Below the pieces are notes generated by a model that saw only the letters and a list, made by a program, of their open reading frames with translations, ran no database searches and was not told the origin of the DNA. From an uncultured Eubacteriaceae bacterium (GTDB taxonomy: Bacteria > Bacillota > Clostridia > Lachnospirales > CAG-274), in NCBI GenBank assembly GCA_947565475.1, contig CANOGI010000095.1, positions 1 to 7,850 of the forward strand: 7,850 bases of DNA, in the 5' to 3' direction. A program made the translations under genes and the position numbers. This document shows, piece by piece, positions 1-6,583 of the stretch (positions within the stretch are counted from its first letter, which is position 1; every line of letters starts with the position of its first letter).

Positions 1-39
1 TGTTTTCTAAAAATTTATTTAAAAAGGCAGGTTTATATT

Positions 40-303
40 ATGAAAATCTCAAATATTTCTAAGCTGTATCAAACTTACGAAGCTAAACCCGTTGTCTCAG
101 GCAAAAAAATTGTTTCGGGAGAAAAAAAAGATAAATTAAACGTTTCCGAACAGGCGAAAGAATTTCAGACTGCCCTGAAAGCGGCTTTATCTTCCCCTTC
201 TGTCAGAGAGGATAAAATAAACGATATTAAAAACCGTATCGACAACGGCTCTTATAACGTATCGGCTGAGGATATCGCCAATAAAATAATGAGATACATT
301 TAA
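40..303 (+). CDS. flgM: FlgM, anti-sigma-28 factor
   Basis: This is an 87-residue protein of normal FlgM length. Family role: it binds the flagellar sigma factor (sigma-28/SigD) in the cytoplasm and blocks late flagellar transcription until the hook-basal body is finished. The N-terminal half is polar and lysine-rich, as expected for a mostly disordered region. The C-terminal half carries the sigma-binding helices. It shows the family pattern of a Lys/Asp-rich helix (REDKINDIKNRID, about residues 56-68), then GSYNVSAEDIANKIM (about 70-84), which resembles Bacillus FlgM GSYKVDANHIAKNMI. The KLNVSEQAKEFQ stretch (about 32-43) matches the Bacillus IEISSQAKEMQ segment. The start ATG follows an A-rich stretch and a weak AAAGG/GGCAGG site at 23-31. 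The operon promoter is not visible, because only 39 bases precede the gene. It is the first visible gene of the flgM-flgN-flgK unit. Confidence 0.93.
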   Translation: MKISNISKLYQTYEAKPVVSGKKIVSGEKKDKLNVSEQAKEFQTALKAALSSPSVREDKINDIKNRIDNGSYNVSAEDIANKIMRYI

Positions 304-345
304 TAAAAAATTTTTAAAACTAAAGACCTTATATTTCTAAATATT

Positions 346-351
346 GAGGTG
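346..351 (+). promoter_or_regulatory. Ribosome binding site that sets the flgN start
   Basis: GAGGTG at 346-351 is the only Shine-Dalgarno-like sequence ahead of flgN. It lies 7 bases before a TTG at 359 but only 1 base before the upstream TTG at 353, so it favours initiation at 359. No ATG or GTG is available at a workable distance. Confidence 0.6.
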
Positions 352-358
352 ATTGCAT

Positions 359-859
359 TTGGCGGGTCTGATAAATGAGTTAATTATTAATTTAAACGAA
401 ATGAACGATTTGTATGAGAAATTAATCGAAAGCGGGAAAGAGAAACGAGAAGTTATCATTAAAAACAATATTGAGGAACTTCAAAAAATTAACAGTAACG
501 AAAATATCTTAGTCGGAAAAACGCTCAAGCTCGATAAAAAAAGAGAAGAGCTTTTTTCCGATATTGCTTTTGTTCTTAATAAGCCTTCAGAAAATATTAC
601 TCTTACAAAATTGATTGAGTATATTGATAAACAAGCGGAAGTCGACGATGTAAGAAAAGCGCGCGACCGTGCCGCTCTCCTTTTAGGAAAGCTTAAAGAG
701 ATAAACGAGAGCAATCGTATTTTAATAGAAGAAGCTCTTAACCAAACGGAATTTTCAATGAATGTTTTAAGAGGTACGTTAAGCGGAAAACCCTACTACT
801 GCGATACCCACGGAAACGAGATTCCGACGGGCGACAGATTCTTTGATATAAAACAATAA
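359..859 (+). CDS. flgN: FlgN-like flagellar export chaperone
   Basis: This is a 166-residue, highly charged and almost entirely helical protein, a typical size for FlgN. Family role: a cytoplasmic chaperone that binds the C-terminal helices of FlgK and FlgL and delivers them to the type III export gate. The start chosen is TTG 359, which gives MAGLINELIINLNEMNDLYE. This resembles the usual FlgN opening helix and fits the GAGGTG site. An in-frame TTG at 353 would add two residues but sits too close to that site. Long heptad-like helices run from about residue 5 to 70 and from about 95 to 135. The C-terminal tail (SGKPYYCDTHGNEIP and on) is polar and probably disordered. Position between flgM and flgK is the standard Firmicutes order and is half the case for the call, because FlgN sequences are poorly conserved. 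Confidence 0.85.
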   Translation: MAGLINELIINLNEMNDLYEKLIESGKEKREVIIKNNIEELQKINSNENILVGKTLKLDKKREELFSDIAFVLNKPSENITLTKLIEYIDKQAEVDDVRKARDRAALLLGKLKEINESNRILIEEALNQTEFSMNVLRGTLSGKPYYCDTHGNEIPTGDRFFDIKQ

Positions 860-874
860 AGGGGGAAATTTTAT

Positions 875-2431
875 ATGGCTTCAATGTCAAGCTACAGCAT
901 AGGCGTAAGCGGTATAAGAAACGCTCAGTCCGGTCTTTCCACAACTGGACACAATATGGCGAACTCTGGTGTCGCCGGATATTCCCGTCAGGGTAATATA
1001 CAACAGACGTTTTTATACAGACCCTATCGCGAAAGCAAAGTCGGTCTCCTTCAAATCGGAATGGGAACCGATTTAAGCGAGATAAGACAAATAAGAAATA
1101 AATTTTTTGACGCCGAGTATAGAGATGAGGCGAGTACGGCTAATTATTACTCCGCTAAATATATGACGGGTCAGGAAGTTGAGAATATATTGGGAGAGCT
1201 TGAGAGCTCATACGCGGCGCAGGACGTTATAAGCAATATATGGGAGGGATTAAACGAGCTTTCGATTTATCCAGACGGTATTGAGACAAGAGGCTCATTT
1301 ATAGAGACCTGCGTCACTTTTCTTGATAAAATGAACGATATTCAAGATGGGCTTTATAACTATCAAATTAATCTAAACGAGCAGATTAAAACCACAGTGG
1401 GCAAAATAAACGATATAGTTACTAAAATAGATGAGTTAAACGATAAAATAATATATAATGAAATGAGCGGAGACAACGCCAACGATTTCCGTGACTCAAG
1501 AAATATTCTTTTGGATGAGTTAAGCTCATACCTTGATATAACCGTGAAAGATAACGCCAACGGCAGAGCCGATATCCTTGTAGAGGGAAAAGAGCTTCTT
1601 GTAAACGGCGTGGTTAATAAAATCGGTCTAAAATACTCTACCCCCGGCTACGCTTTTGTAGAACCTGTGTTTACGCAATCTGAAACAATTCTCCCAGAAA
1701 ACGCCGACGTTGTATCCATTTTCGGTGATTTAAGCACTCAGGAGCTTTCCGGAGGTTCTGAAAACTGCGGAGGACTTTTAAAAGGTATGCTCGTGTCGAG
1801 AGGAAATACTGTCGGAAGATATAATTCTCCAGACAATGAAACTTCTAATTTCCTTATACCGTCTGTTCAAAAAGATTTTGATAATCTTGTGAACGGAATT
1901 GTTAATCTTTTAAATGACTCTTTCGCCAGCGGAGACACTTTTGATTTGACAGGCGGACACGGCGTTCCTATTTTTACTAAAATAGTAGCCAGTGACGACT
2001 ATACAACAACTAATTTGGAAATAAACCCCATACTTAGAGACACAGATGGATATAACTATCTCGCTTTATCCGCATCCGGAGCCGTTGGAGACACAACAGC
2101 TATACTTGAGGTTATGAAAAAATGGGAAAACGGAGTTGACGGACTTGAGGACGCTTTTGGAAATCCATATTCTGTAAATAATTATTACCGCTCTATTGTT
2201 GACAATGTTTCCAATGAGGTAAACGAGGCAAGCAAATATTATGACCAGCACGAGGGACTTTTAACCTCCGTAGACAACAAGCGTCAAACCTTATCAGGCG
2301 TTTCCCTTGACGAGGAGCTTTCATATATGCTTAAATATCAGTACGCTTTTCAGGCGTCCTCAAAATTTATAAATATAATAGATTCAATGGTTGATAAAGT
2401 TGTAAACGGTATGGGAGTTGTCGGCCGTTAA
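875..2431 (+). CDS. flgK: FlgK, hook-filament junction protein 1 (first copy)
   Basis: This 518-residue protein forms, with FlgL, the adaptor between the flagellar hook and the filament. It is secreted by the flagellar export system. The N-terminal D0 helix has the hook/rod family pattern SIGVSGIRNAQSGLS, then NMAN (27-30) and GYSRQ (35-39). A long coiled region in the middle ends in NANDFRDSRNILLDELSSY (about 200-219), which is the FlgK D1 signature. The C-terminal helix SGVSLDEELSYMLKYQYAFQASSKF (474-498) is the conserved packing and FlgN-binding end. The ribosome site AAAGGGGG (858-865) overlaps the flgN stop codon, so the genes are probably translationally coupled. ATG 884 is a possible but less well spaced alternative start. 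It sits 16 bases ahead of a second FlgK-type gene. Confidence 0.95.
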   Translation: MASMSSYSIGVSGIRNAQSGLSTTGHNMANSGVAGYSRQGNIQQTFLYRPYRESKVGLLQIGMGTDLSEIRQIRNKFFDAEYRDEASTANYYSAKYMTGQEVENILGELESSYAAQDVISNIWEGLNELSIYPDGIETRGSFIETCVTFLDKMNDIQDGLYNYQINLNEQIKTTVGKINDIVTKIDELNDKIIYNEMSGDNANDFRDSRNILLDELSSYLDITVKDNANGRADILVEGKELLVNGVVNKIGLKYSTPGYAFVEPVFTQSETILPENADVVSIFGDLSTQELSGGSENCGGLLKGMLVSRGNTVGRYNSPDNETSNFLIPSVQKDFDNLVNGIVNLLNDSFASGDTFDLTGGHGVPIFTKIVASDDYTTTNLEINPILRDTDGYNYLALSASGAVGDTTAILEVMKKWENGVDGLEDAFGNPYSVNNYYRSIVDNVSNEVNEASKYYDQHEGLLTSVDNKRQTLSGVSLDEELSYMLKYQYAFQASSKFINIIDSMVDKVVNGMGVVGR

Positions 2432-2447
2432 TTAAGGAGGTTTTAAA

Positions 2448-4013
2448 ATGAATTCAGCTTTTTTTGAGTTTAATATAGCCACAAGCGCTTTGTTTACGTC
2501 TAAAAATTGCCTTTCCGTAGTTTCAAATAATATAGCGAACTCAGCTACAAAAGGTTATTCAAGACAAGTAGCTCAGGTTCGTTCATCTATCCCGCTTCCA
2601 GGAGTGTGCGGAAAAGGTATGATAGGCACAGGAAGCGAGGTTTACGGAGTAACTCAAATAAGAGATTTTTACCTTGATAAAAAATATTGGGAGCAGAACT
2701 CTACTTTCGGTGAGTATTCTGAGAAAAACGACCAGCTTGACTTAATTGAGACCGTTTTCAGTGAGCTCTCAACATCAGGTATAACCGCTTCTGTAGAAGA
2801 CTTTTTAGACAGTGTGAGCAGTTTGACTTTCAGCTCTGGCGACACGACATATAGAACAAGCGTGATAAATTTCGCCTCATCTTTTGTTGATACAATTAAC
2901 TCTTACGCCGAGTCATTAAAAACTCAGCAAAGAGATATAAACGACGAAATAGAATCTGTCGTTAAAAGAATAAATTCTATAGGAGACCAAATCACCGCTT
3001 TAAACAGAGAGATTTTTTATCAGGAAACAGACGGAAGCCACGCCAATGAGCTACGCGATCAAAGAGCGCTTCTCGTGGATGAGCTTTCAAAATATGTGAA
3101 TACGGAAGTCAGGGAATTTTCGTCCGAGCAAGGGCAAAAATATATGGTTCTTATAAACGGTCAGACTTTAGTAAATCACTTTGACAACGCGAAAATAAAT
3201 TGTGTCGCGAGAGGTGAGGGCTCACGCCTTGACGAAGATGACGCCCCTGGCCTTTACGACCTTAAATGGAACACAGGAAGCAATTTTAGCTCAAAAGGTC
3301 TCTCCGGCGAGCTCAAAGGACTTCTTGATATAAGAGATGGAAACGTCTTAGATAACGCGGCAAACAAAGATGGTGTTCAAAATTACAAAGGTATTCCTTA
3401 CTACATAGATAAACTCAATACGTTCGTTCAAACTATAGCGAGAGCTTTCAATGAGGGAAAACATTTAGACGGAACCGATATTGAGGGTATGGACGGACAT
3501 ATAAACGGATATGACGCCGAGGGAAAACAAGGAAATCTTTTCTTTTCATATAGAGATGAGAACGGCTCTGTTATAGAAACGGCGGGAGATGTTGATTACT
3601 CGAAAATAACCGCCTCAAATTTCTCAATGTCACAGCTACTTTTGAAGGATTCGTCAAGACTCGCCGCGTCTACGTCTCCGTCACCGCTTCAAGAAAGCAA
3701 TAACGAGATAATTCTTCAATTTACGACTATCAGAAACAACGGTTCTCTTTTTAAAGAGGGTAACGTTTTTGATTTTGTAAACGGTGTCTCAACAGAGCTC
3801 GCTATAGATAAAAGGCAAGCGAACAATTTTGACGAGTTTTACGAGGAGTTAACCACAACAACAGATAATCAGAGAATTTCCGTTTCCGGGGTAAGTTTAA
3901 ATGAAGAACTTACAAGTATGATTAAAAACCAGCAGCTTTTCGTGGCGTCGTCAAAACTTATGCAGTCCGTAAGCAAGGTTTATGACACTCTTATAAACGG
4001 ACTTGGAGTATAA
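2448..4013 (+). CDS. flgK: FlgK, hook-filament junction protein 1 (second, diverged copy)
   Basis: This 521-residue protein is another complete FlgK. It has the N-terminal D0 helix with NIAN (28-31) and GYSRQ (36-40), the D1 signature HANELRDQRALLVDELSKY (about 198-216), and the C-terminal helix SGVSLNEELTSMIKNQQLFVASSKL (480-504). It is collinear with the preceding FlgK. The ends and the D1 signature match well, but the middle (about residues 230-440, the surface-exposed part in known FlgK) looks largely different. Both copies are intact and similar in length, so this is not a decaying duplicate. The ribosome site AAGGAGG (2434-2440) and the 16-base gap indicate co-transcription with the first copy. 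It could instead be a FlgK-like junction protein used under other conditions or with a second filament type. Family membership is firm, but the division of labour is unknown. Confidence 0.93.
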   Translation: MNSAFFEFNIATSALFTSKNCLSVVSNNIANSATKGYSRQVAQVRSSIPLPGVCGKGMIGTGSEVYGVTQIRDFYLDKKYWEQNSTFGEYSEKNDQLDLIETVFSELSTSGITASVEDFLDSVSSLTFSSGDTTYRTSVINFASSFVDTINSYAESLKTQQRDINDEIESVVKRINSIGDQITALNREIFYQETDGSHANELRDQRALLVDELSKYVNTEVREFSSEQGQKYMVLINGQTLVNHFDNAKINCVARGEGSRLDEDDAPGLYDLKWNTGSNFSSKGLSGELKGLLDIRDGNVLDNAANKDGVQNYKGIPYYIDKLNTFVQTIARAFNEGKHLDGTDIEGMDGHINGYDAEGKQGNLFFSYRDENGSVIETAGDVDYSKITASNFSMSQLLLKDSSRLAASTSPSPLQESNNEIILQFTTIRNNGSLFKEGNVFDFVNGVSTELAIDKRQANNFDEFYEELTTTTDNQRISVSGVSLNEELTSMIKNQQLFVASSKLMQSVSKVYDTLINGLGV

Positions 4014-4042
4014 AACGGATATTTAAAACTTAACATATATAA

Positions 4043-4088
4043 GTCAAAAACGCCGTCTTTTAGGCGGCAGACTTTTGACCTCTTTTAT
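4043..4088 (+). terminator. Possible weak terminator after the second flgK
   Basis: GTCAAAA (4043-4049) pairs with TTTTGAC (4073-4079), enclosing CGCC (4051-4054) paired with GGCG (4063-4066). A T-rich stretch, CTCTTTTATT, follows. The stem is interrupted by a six-base bulge and the T run is broken, so termination is probably partial if it happens at all. It lies 30 bases past the flgK stop. Confidence 0.4.
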
Positions 4089-4112
4089 TGATTAATAATA
4101 TGGTAATTCTCG

Positions 4113-4222
4113 TAACCGGCGGCGAAAGTATTCGCCTTTGTATTCAGAGTGAAACTGCGTTCCCTCCGAATACAAGAGTAAGTACCCCCGTTTAAAAAGC
4201 GGGTGACTTTCTCTATCGGTTA
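4113..4222 (+). repeat. Structured repeat element, copy 1 (three hairpins closed by an outer stem)
   Basis: The sequence can be folded by eye into an outer stem TAACCG (4113-4118) with CGGTTA (4217-4222) that encloses three hairpins. Hairpin A is GGCGAA/TTCGCC (4121-4126 with 4131-4136). Hairpin B is TTGTATTC/GAATACAA (4138-4145 with 4168-4175), with inner GAG/CTC pairs. Hairpin C is CCCGTTT/AAGCGGG (4187-4193 with 4197-4203), extended by AAGT/ACTT (4180-4183 with 4206-4209). A diverged copy lies in the opposite orientation after csrA (6584-6676). The match is strongest over hairpins B and C. I do not recognise it as a known riboswitch or Rfam class. It could be a REP/MITE-like interspersed repeat, or a structured leader or trailer RNA. 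No U-run follows hairpin C, so it is not a simple terminator. Confidence 0.65.
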
Positions 4223-4392
4223 AAAATAAAAATAATTCTTTGTTTACTTATTTTTATGTAGAATCACCGTAAAAATTTTTAACTATAGCAATTCGTAAAA
4301 TTTTTAGAGCAAAACAATAAAATAATTTTTTTATATCAAGTTTTATTGAATTTTATTTGTTCATTTTTTATTGTTCCGCTATAGATTATTAA

Positions 4393-4420
4393 TAAATCCA
4401 TAACCCAAATTTACGAATAT
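4393..4420 (+). promoter_or_regulatory. Candidate sigma-28 (SigD)-like promoter for flgL
   Basis: TAAA (4393-4396) and CGAATAT (4414-4420) are separated by 17 bases. The SigD pattern is TAAA, about 16 bases, then CCGATAT, so the -10 part matches at 5 of 7 positions and the spacer is one base long. A sigma-A-like TTGTTC (4357-4362), 17 bases, TATAGA (4380-4385) is an equally weak alternative. Location 48 bases ahead of the flgL start is suitable for either. Confidence 0.25.
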
Positions 4421-4454
4421 TCTTTTACAAATATTGAAAGAATAATATATCAGA

Positions 4455-4463
4455 ACGGAGGAG
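4455..4463 (+). promoter_or_regulatory. flgL ribosome binding site overlapping a CsrA-type ACGGA motif
   Basis: ACGGAGGAG contains a strong Shine-Dalgarno sequence (GGAGGAG, 4 bases before the ATG) embedded in ACGGA. That fits the A-N-GGA core of CsrA binding sites. No clear hairpin presenting it was found by eye, so CsrA binding is only a possibility. Confidence 0.4.
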
Positions 4464-4467
4464 TTAT

Positions 4468-5889
4468 ATGAGAATTACAAACAATATGATGACAAACTCA
4501 ATGCTTGTAAGAATTAATAACAATATGAATCAATTAGATAAATATTACACGCAGATGTCATCAGGCAAAAAAATACAAATGCCTTCCGAAAATCCTATAC
4601 TCGCGAGCCGCGCTTTAAAGCTTCGTAACATTGTCTCATCAACAGAGCAATATACGTCAAATTCAAAACAAGCCGCGTCATGGATGGAAATAACCGAATC
4701 CGCTTTTAAAAACATAACTTCAATTTTCGAGTCAATGAGCGAGCTTTGCGTACAAGGAGCGAGCGATCAGTTTAAAGAAGACGACAGGCAGAAAATCTTA
4801 AATCAGTTTAATTCCTATGTAGGACAGCTTGAGTCAGAGTTAAACTCAACGTATATGGGAAGATATGTTTTTTCTGGCTACAAAACAAATACACCGCCTA
4901 TAATAAAAGACGACTTTACAGGAAAGAATATATTAAACCCTGACGCTTATGACGTTAATGTGGACGCCGATAAACTTCTTGAGGCTGTAAACGACAATAT
5001 TGTAAATAAAGTAAATGATTACGCCGCTCAAATCGCCGACTTTAACGGCAAAATTAAAGACATCATTGGAGACCCGCCGGATCTTGAAAGTTTAACGGAG
5101 CAGGAATTAGCTACCGTAAATGGCTATGAGGCTGACAGAACCGCTGTCGTAAAAGAACTCAGACCTTACCTTTCATCAGATACAATGGAATTTATCGAGA
5201 CAACCTACGAACATGACATTTTACTTAAAAACACCGACGGAACCCAACAAGCCGTACTTGTTGACAGTGACCAGGTAAATCCTCTTGTCGCTCAGAAAAA
5301 CGCTGATAACGATGGTGTTGAGTTCTTTATAAACGGTCAGAAAGTCGATATTAAAGTTCCTACAGAAATATTCAATAAAGCCGTAGTTCCTGATGAAATC
5401 AAACTTGAAGTCGGAGTTAATAATTATATAACCATAAATTCTTCGGTATACGAGGTATATCCTAAAGAAATGTACGACGAACTTCATTATTTTGACAAGG
5501 TATTTGATTATATGGCGGGAGATTTGTCCCAGGCGGATATTGACACTTATTTCGATGGGGTTCCTTTTGAGTCCTTGTCTGTGGCTGACGTCGCTAACTT
5601 TGACAAAAAAATCCGCTCGGAATTTGAGGCAATGATCTCAAAAGTAAATAATTTCAATTCATCAGTTACAGAACAACACACTAATCTTGGCGTAAGAATG
5701 AACCGTATAGAACTCATTCAAGACCGTCTCGGAGACGACAGCGTTAATTACACAAAACTTATGTCAAGCAATGAAAACGTGAATTACGCTGAGGCGGCTA
5801 TGAACTTTAACGTAGCTAACGCTTCTTATAACGCCTCTTTAAAAGTAGGTATGACTATAACACAGCTTACCTTGGCGGATTTCTTATAA
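4468..5889 (+). CDS. flgL: FlgL, hook-filament junction protein 3 (enlarged)
   Basis: FlgL is the adaptor that sits between FlgK and the flagellin filament. It belongs to the flagellin family and is secreted. The N-terminal flagellin-type helix MRITNNMMTNSMLVRINNNM leads into SSGKKIQMPSENPILASRALKLR, the conserved D1 segment, and on to the YVFSG motif at about 133-137. The C-terminal helix NYAEAAMNFNVANASYNASLKVGM with TQLTLADFL (439-473) is the standard FlgL ending. The protein is 473 residues, against roughly 300 for Bacillus or enteric FlgL. The extra sequence lies between about residues 140 and 400 and is acidic, probably forming additional outward-facing domains. No signal peptide is expected or seen. 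The start is fixed by GGAGGAG just upstream. It heads the flgL-fliW-csrA unit. Confidence 0.93.
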   Translation: MRITNNMMTNSMLVRINNNMNQLDKYYTQMSSGKKIQMPSENPILASRALKLRNIVSSTEQYTSNSKQAASWMEITESAFKNITSIFESMSELCVQGASDQFKEDDRQKILNQFNSYVGQLESELNSTYMGRYVFSGYKTNTPPIIKDDFTGKNILNPDAYDVNVDADKLLEAVNDNIVNKVNDYAAQIADFNGKIKDIIGDPPDLESLTEQELATVNGYEADRTAVVKELRPYLSSDTMEFIETTYEHDILLKNTDGTQQAVLVDSDQVNPLVAQKNADNDGVEFFINGQKVDIKVPTEIFNKAVVPDEIKLEVGVNNYITINSSVYEVYPKEMYDELHYFDKVFDYMAGDLSQADIDTYFDGVPFESLSVADVANFDKKIRSEFEAMISKVNNFNSSVTEQHTNLGVRMNRIELIQDRLGDDSVNYTKLMSSNENVNYAEAAMNFNVANASYNASLKVGMTITQLTLADFL

Positions 5890-5905
5890 TAAAGGTGGTT
5901 ATACT

Positions 5906-6364
5906 ATGGTTATTGAAACAGAGAATTTCGGTAACATTGATATAGATGAAAATAAAATTTATACATTTGATAATGGTCTTCCCGGTTTTGAGAAGTTAAA
6001 GAAATTTGTTATCGTTGAGAAAGACGCCTCCGACAGCAATTCCGTTTTTCGCTGGCTTCAGTCAACCGAAGACCCTAAAACAGCTTTTATAATGATGGAC
6101 GTATATAAAATTATTCCCGACTATAATCCTCTTGTATATGATGATGATTTAAACTCCTTAGGAGAGATTTCAGACGATAGTCTTCTTATTTATAATATAG
6201 TCGTAATTCCAAAAATAGTAAGTAAGATGTCTGTCAATTTAAAAGCCCCTGTTGTGATCAATCTATTAACAAATAAAGGAATGCAGATGATCACAAAAAA
6301 TGAGGATTACCCAATAAAATATTATTTTTATGAAGAATTAAATAAAAAAAACGGAGGTGAATAG
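5906..6364 (+). CDS. fliW: FliW, flagellar assembly factor and CsrA antagonist
   Basis: This is a 152-residue protein of typical FliW length. Known role in Bacillus: FliW binds flagellin. When flagellin is exported, freed FliW binds CsrA and relieves its block on flagellin translation. Sequence marks include the N-terminal FGNIDI strand, the GLPGFE motif (24-29), FRWLQSTEDP (48-57), the IPDYNPLV segment, and the C-terminal NLKAPVVINLLTNKGMQMI stretch followed by EDYPIKYYF. All are family hallmarks. The ribosome site AAAGGTGG (5891-5898) follows flgL by two bases, and csrA starts two bases after the fliW stop. The arrangement is the usual partner-switch pair. Confidence 0.96.
   Translation: MVIETENFGNIDIDENKIYTFDNGLPGFEKLKKFVIVEKDASDSNSVFRWLQSTEDPKTAFIMMDVYKIIPDYNPLVYDDDLNSLGEISDDSLLIYNIVVIPKIVSKMSVNLKAPVVINLLTNKGMQMITKNEDYPIKYYFYEELNKKNGGE
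6351..6360 (+). promoter_or_regulatory. csrA ribosome binding site with a CsrA-type ACGGA motif
   Basis: ACGGAGGTGA lies inside the last codons of fliW, 6 bases ahead of the csrA ATG. It is a near-ideal Shine-Dalgarno sequence, and its ACGGA core fits the A-N-GGA CsrA recognition pattern, as at flgL. This would allow CsrA to repress its own translation. No hairpin displaying the site was identified by eye. Confidence 0.4.
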
Positions 6365-6366
6365 AA

Positions 6367-6579
6367 ATGCTTGCCCTTACAAGAAAAAAAGGCAGCTCAA
6401 TAATGATTGGAAACGATATAGAAATTACCGTTCTCGGTATTCAGGGGGAACAAGTTAAACTCGGCATTGTCGCTCCGAAAAATATTTCTGTTCACCGAAA
6501 AGAAATTTTCCTTCAAATACAAAAAGAAAACGCCGAAGCCGCTTTAAACTCAAATGTGGACTTTAACAACTTATTTTAG
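6367..6579 (+). CDS. csrA: CsrA, RNA-binding translational regulator
   Basis: This 70-residue protein is a complete CsrA, a domain-swapped dimer that binds GGA motifs near ribosome sites and blocks translation; flagellin (hag) mRNA is its classic Firmicutes target. The RNA-contacting first strand MLALTRKKG is present, with Ala at position 3 where Val is usual. Arg44, in ISVHRKEI, is the key RNA-binding residue and is conserved. The C-terminal helix runs FLQIQKEN and includes Asn55, the position known in Bacillus subtilis CsrA to be needed for FliW control. The extended C-terminal tail is also of the FliW-responsive type. Together with the adjacent fliW, this indicates a working FliW-CsrA switch. 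The stop codon is directly followed by a long hairpin that is part of repeat copy 2. Confidence 0.97.
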   Translation: MLALTRKKGSSIMIGNDIEITVLGIQGEQVKLGIVAPKNISVHRKEIFLQIQKENAEAALNSNVDFNNLF

Positions 6580-6583
6580 GCTA

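Larger units (their letters stand above)
4223..4467 (+). other. AT-rich leader ahead of flgL
   Basis: These 245 bases contain no credible reading frame. They hold long A and T runs, two similar palindromic stretches (around 4269-4282 and 4295-4307, both starting CGTAAAA), and CTATAGC (4283-4289) matched by GCTATAG (4378-4384). In such AT-rich sequence these short matches may be chance. The stretch probably carries the promoter for flgL-fliW-csrA. Confidence 0.5.

Noticed and set aside
4101..4222. Possible c-di-GMP riboswitch, considered because of the motility context.
   Set aside because: The conserved core and receptor sequences of c-di-GMP-I or -II classes were not found. The three-hairpin layout with a repeated inverted copy elsewhere does not fit either class.
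4092..4247. An open frame of about 51 codons on the - strand across repeat copy 1, ending in a basic stretch EYFRRRLRELPYY.
   Set aside because: It has no ATG and no clear ribosome site. In repeat copy 2 the matching frame is shifted by a one-base difference and meets a stop soon after, so coding is not conserved while pairing is. It is more likely a by-product of the repeat. A tBLASTn search for the same peptide in frame at other repeat copies would reopen the question.
4269..4307. Near-direct repeat CGTAAAAATTTTTA / CGTAAAATTTTTAG, a possible operator pair.
   Set aside because: Both are low-complexity A/T palindromes and no known regulator site was recognised.
4283..4384. CTATAGC at 4283-4289 with GCTATAG at 4378-4384, and AACAATAAAA with TTTTATTGTT inside, resembling a small MITE with terminal inverted repeats.
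   Set aside because: Seven- to ten-base inverted matches are expected by chance in sequence this AT-rich. No target-site duplication was seen, and the inner pairing is not aligned with the outer one.
5221..5487. An 88-codon open frame on the - strand within flgL.
   Set aside because: It is antisense to a continuous FlgL reading frame and has no recognisable motif or start signal.
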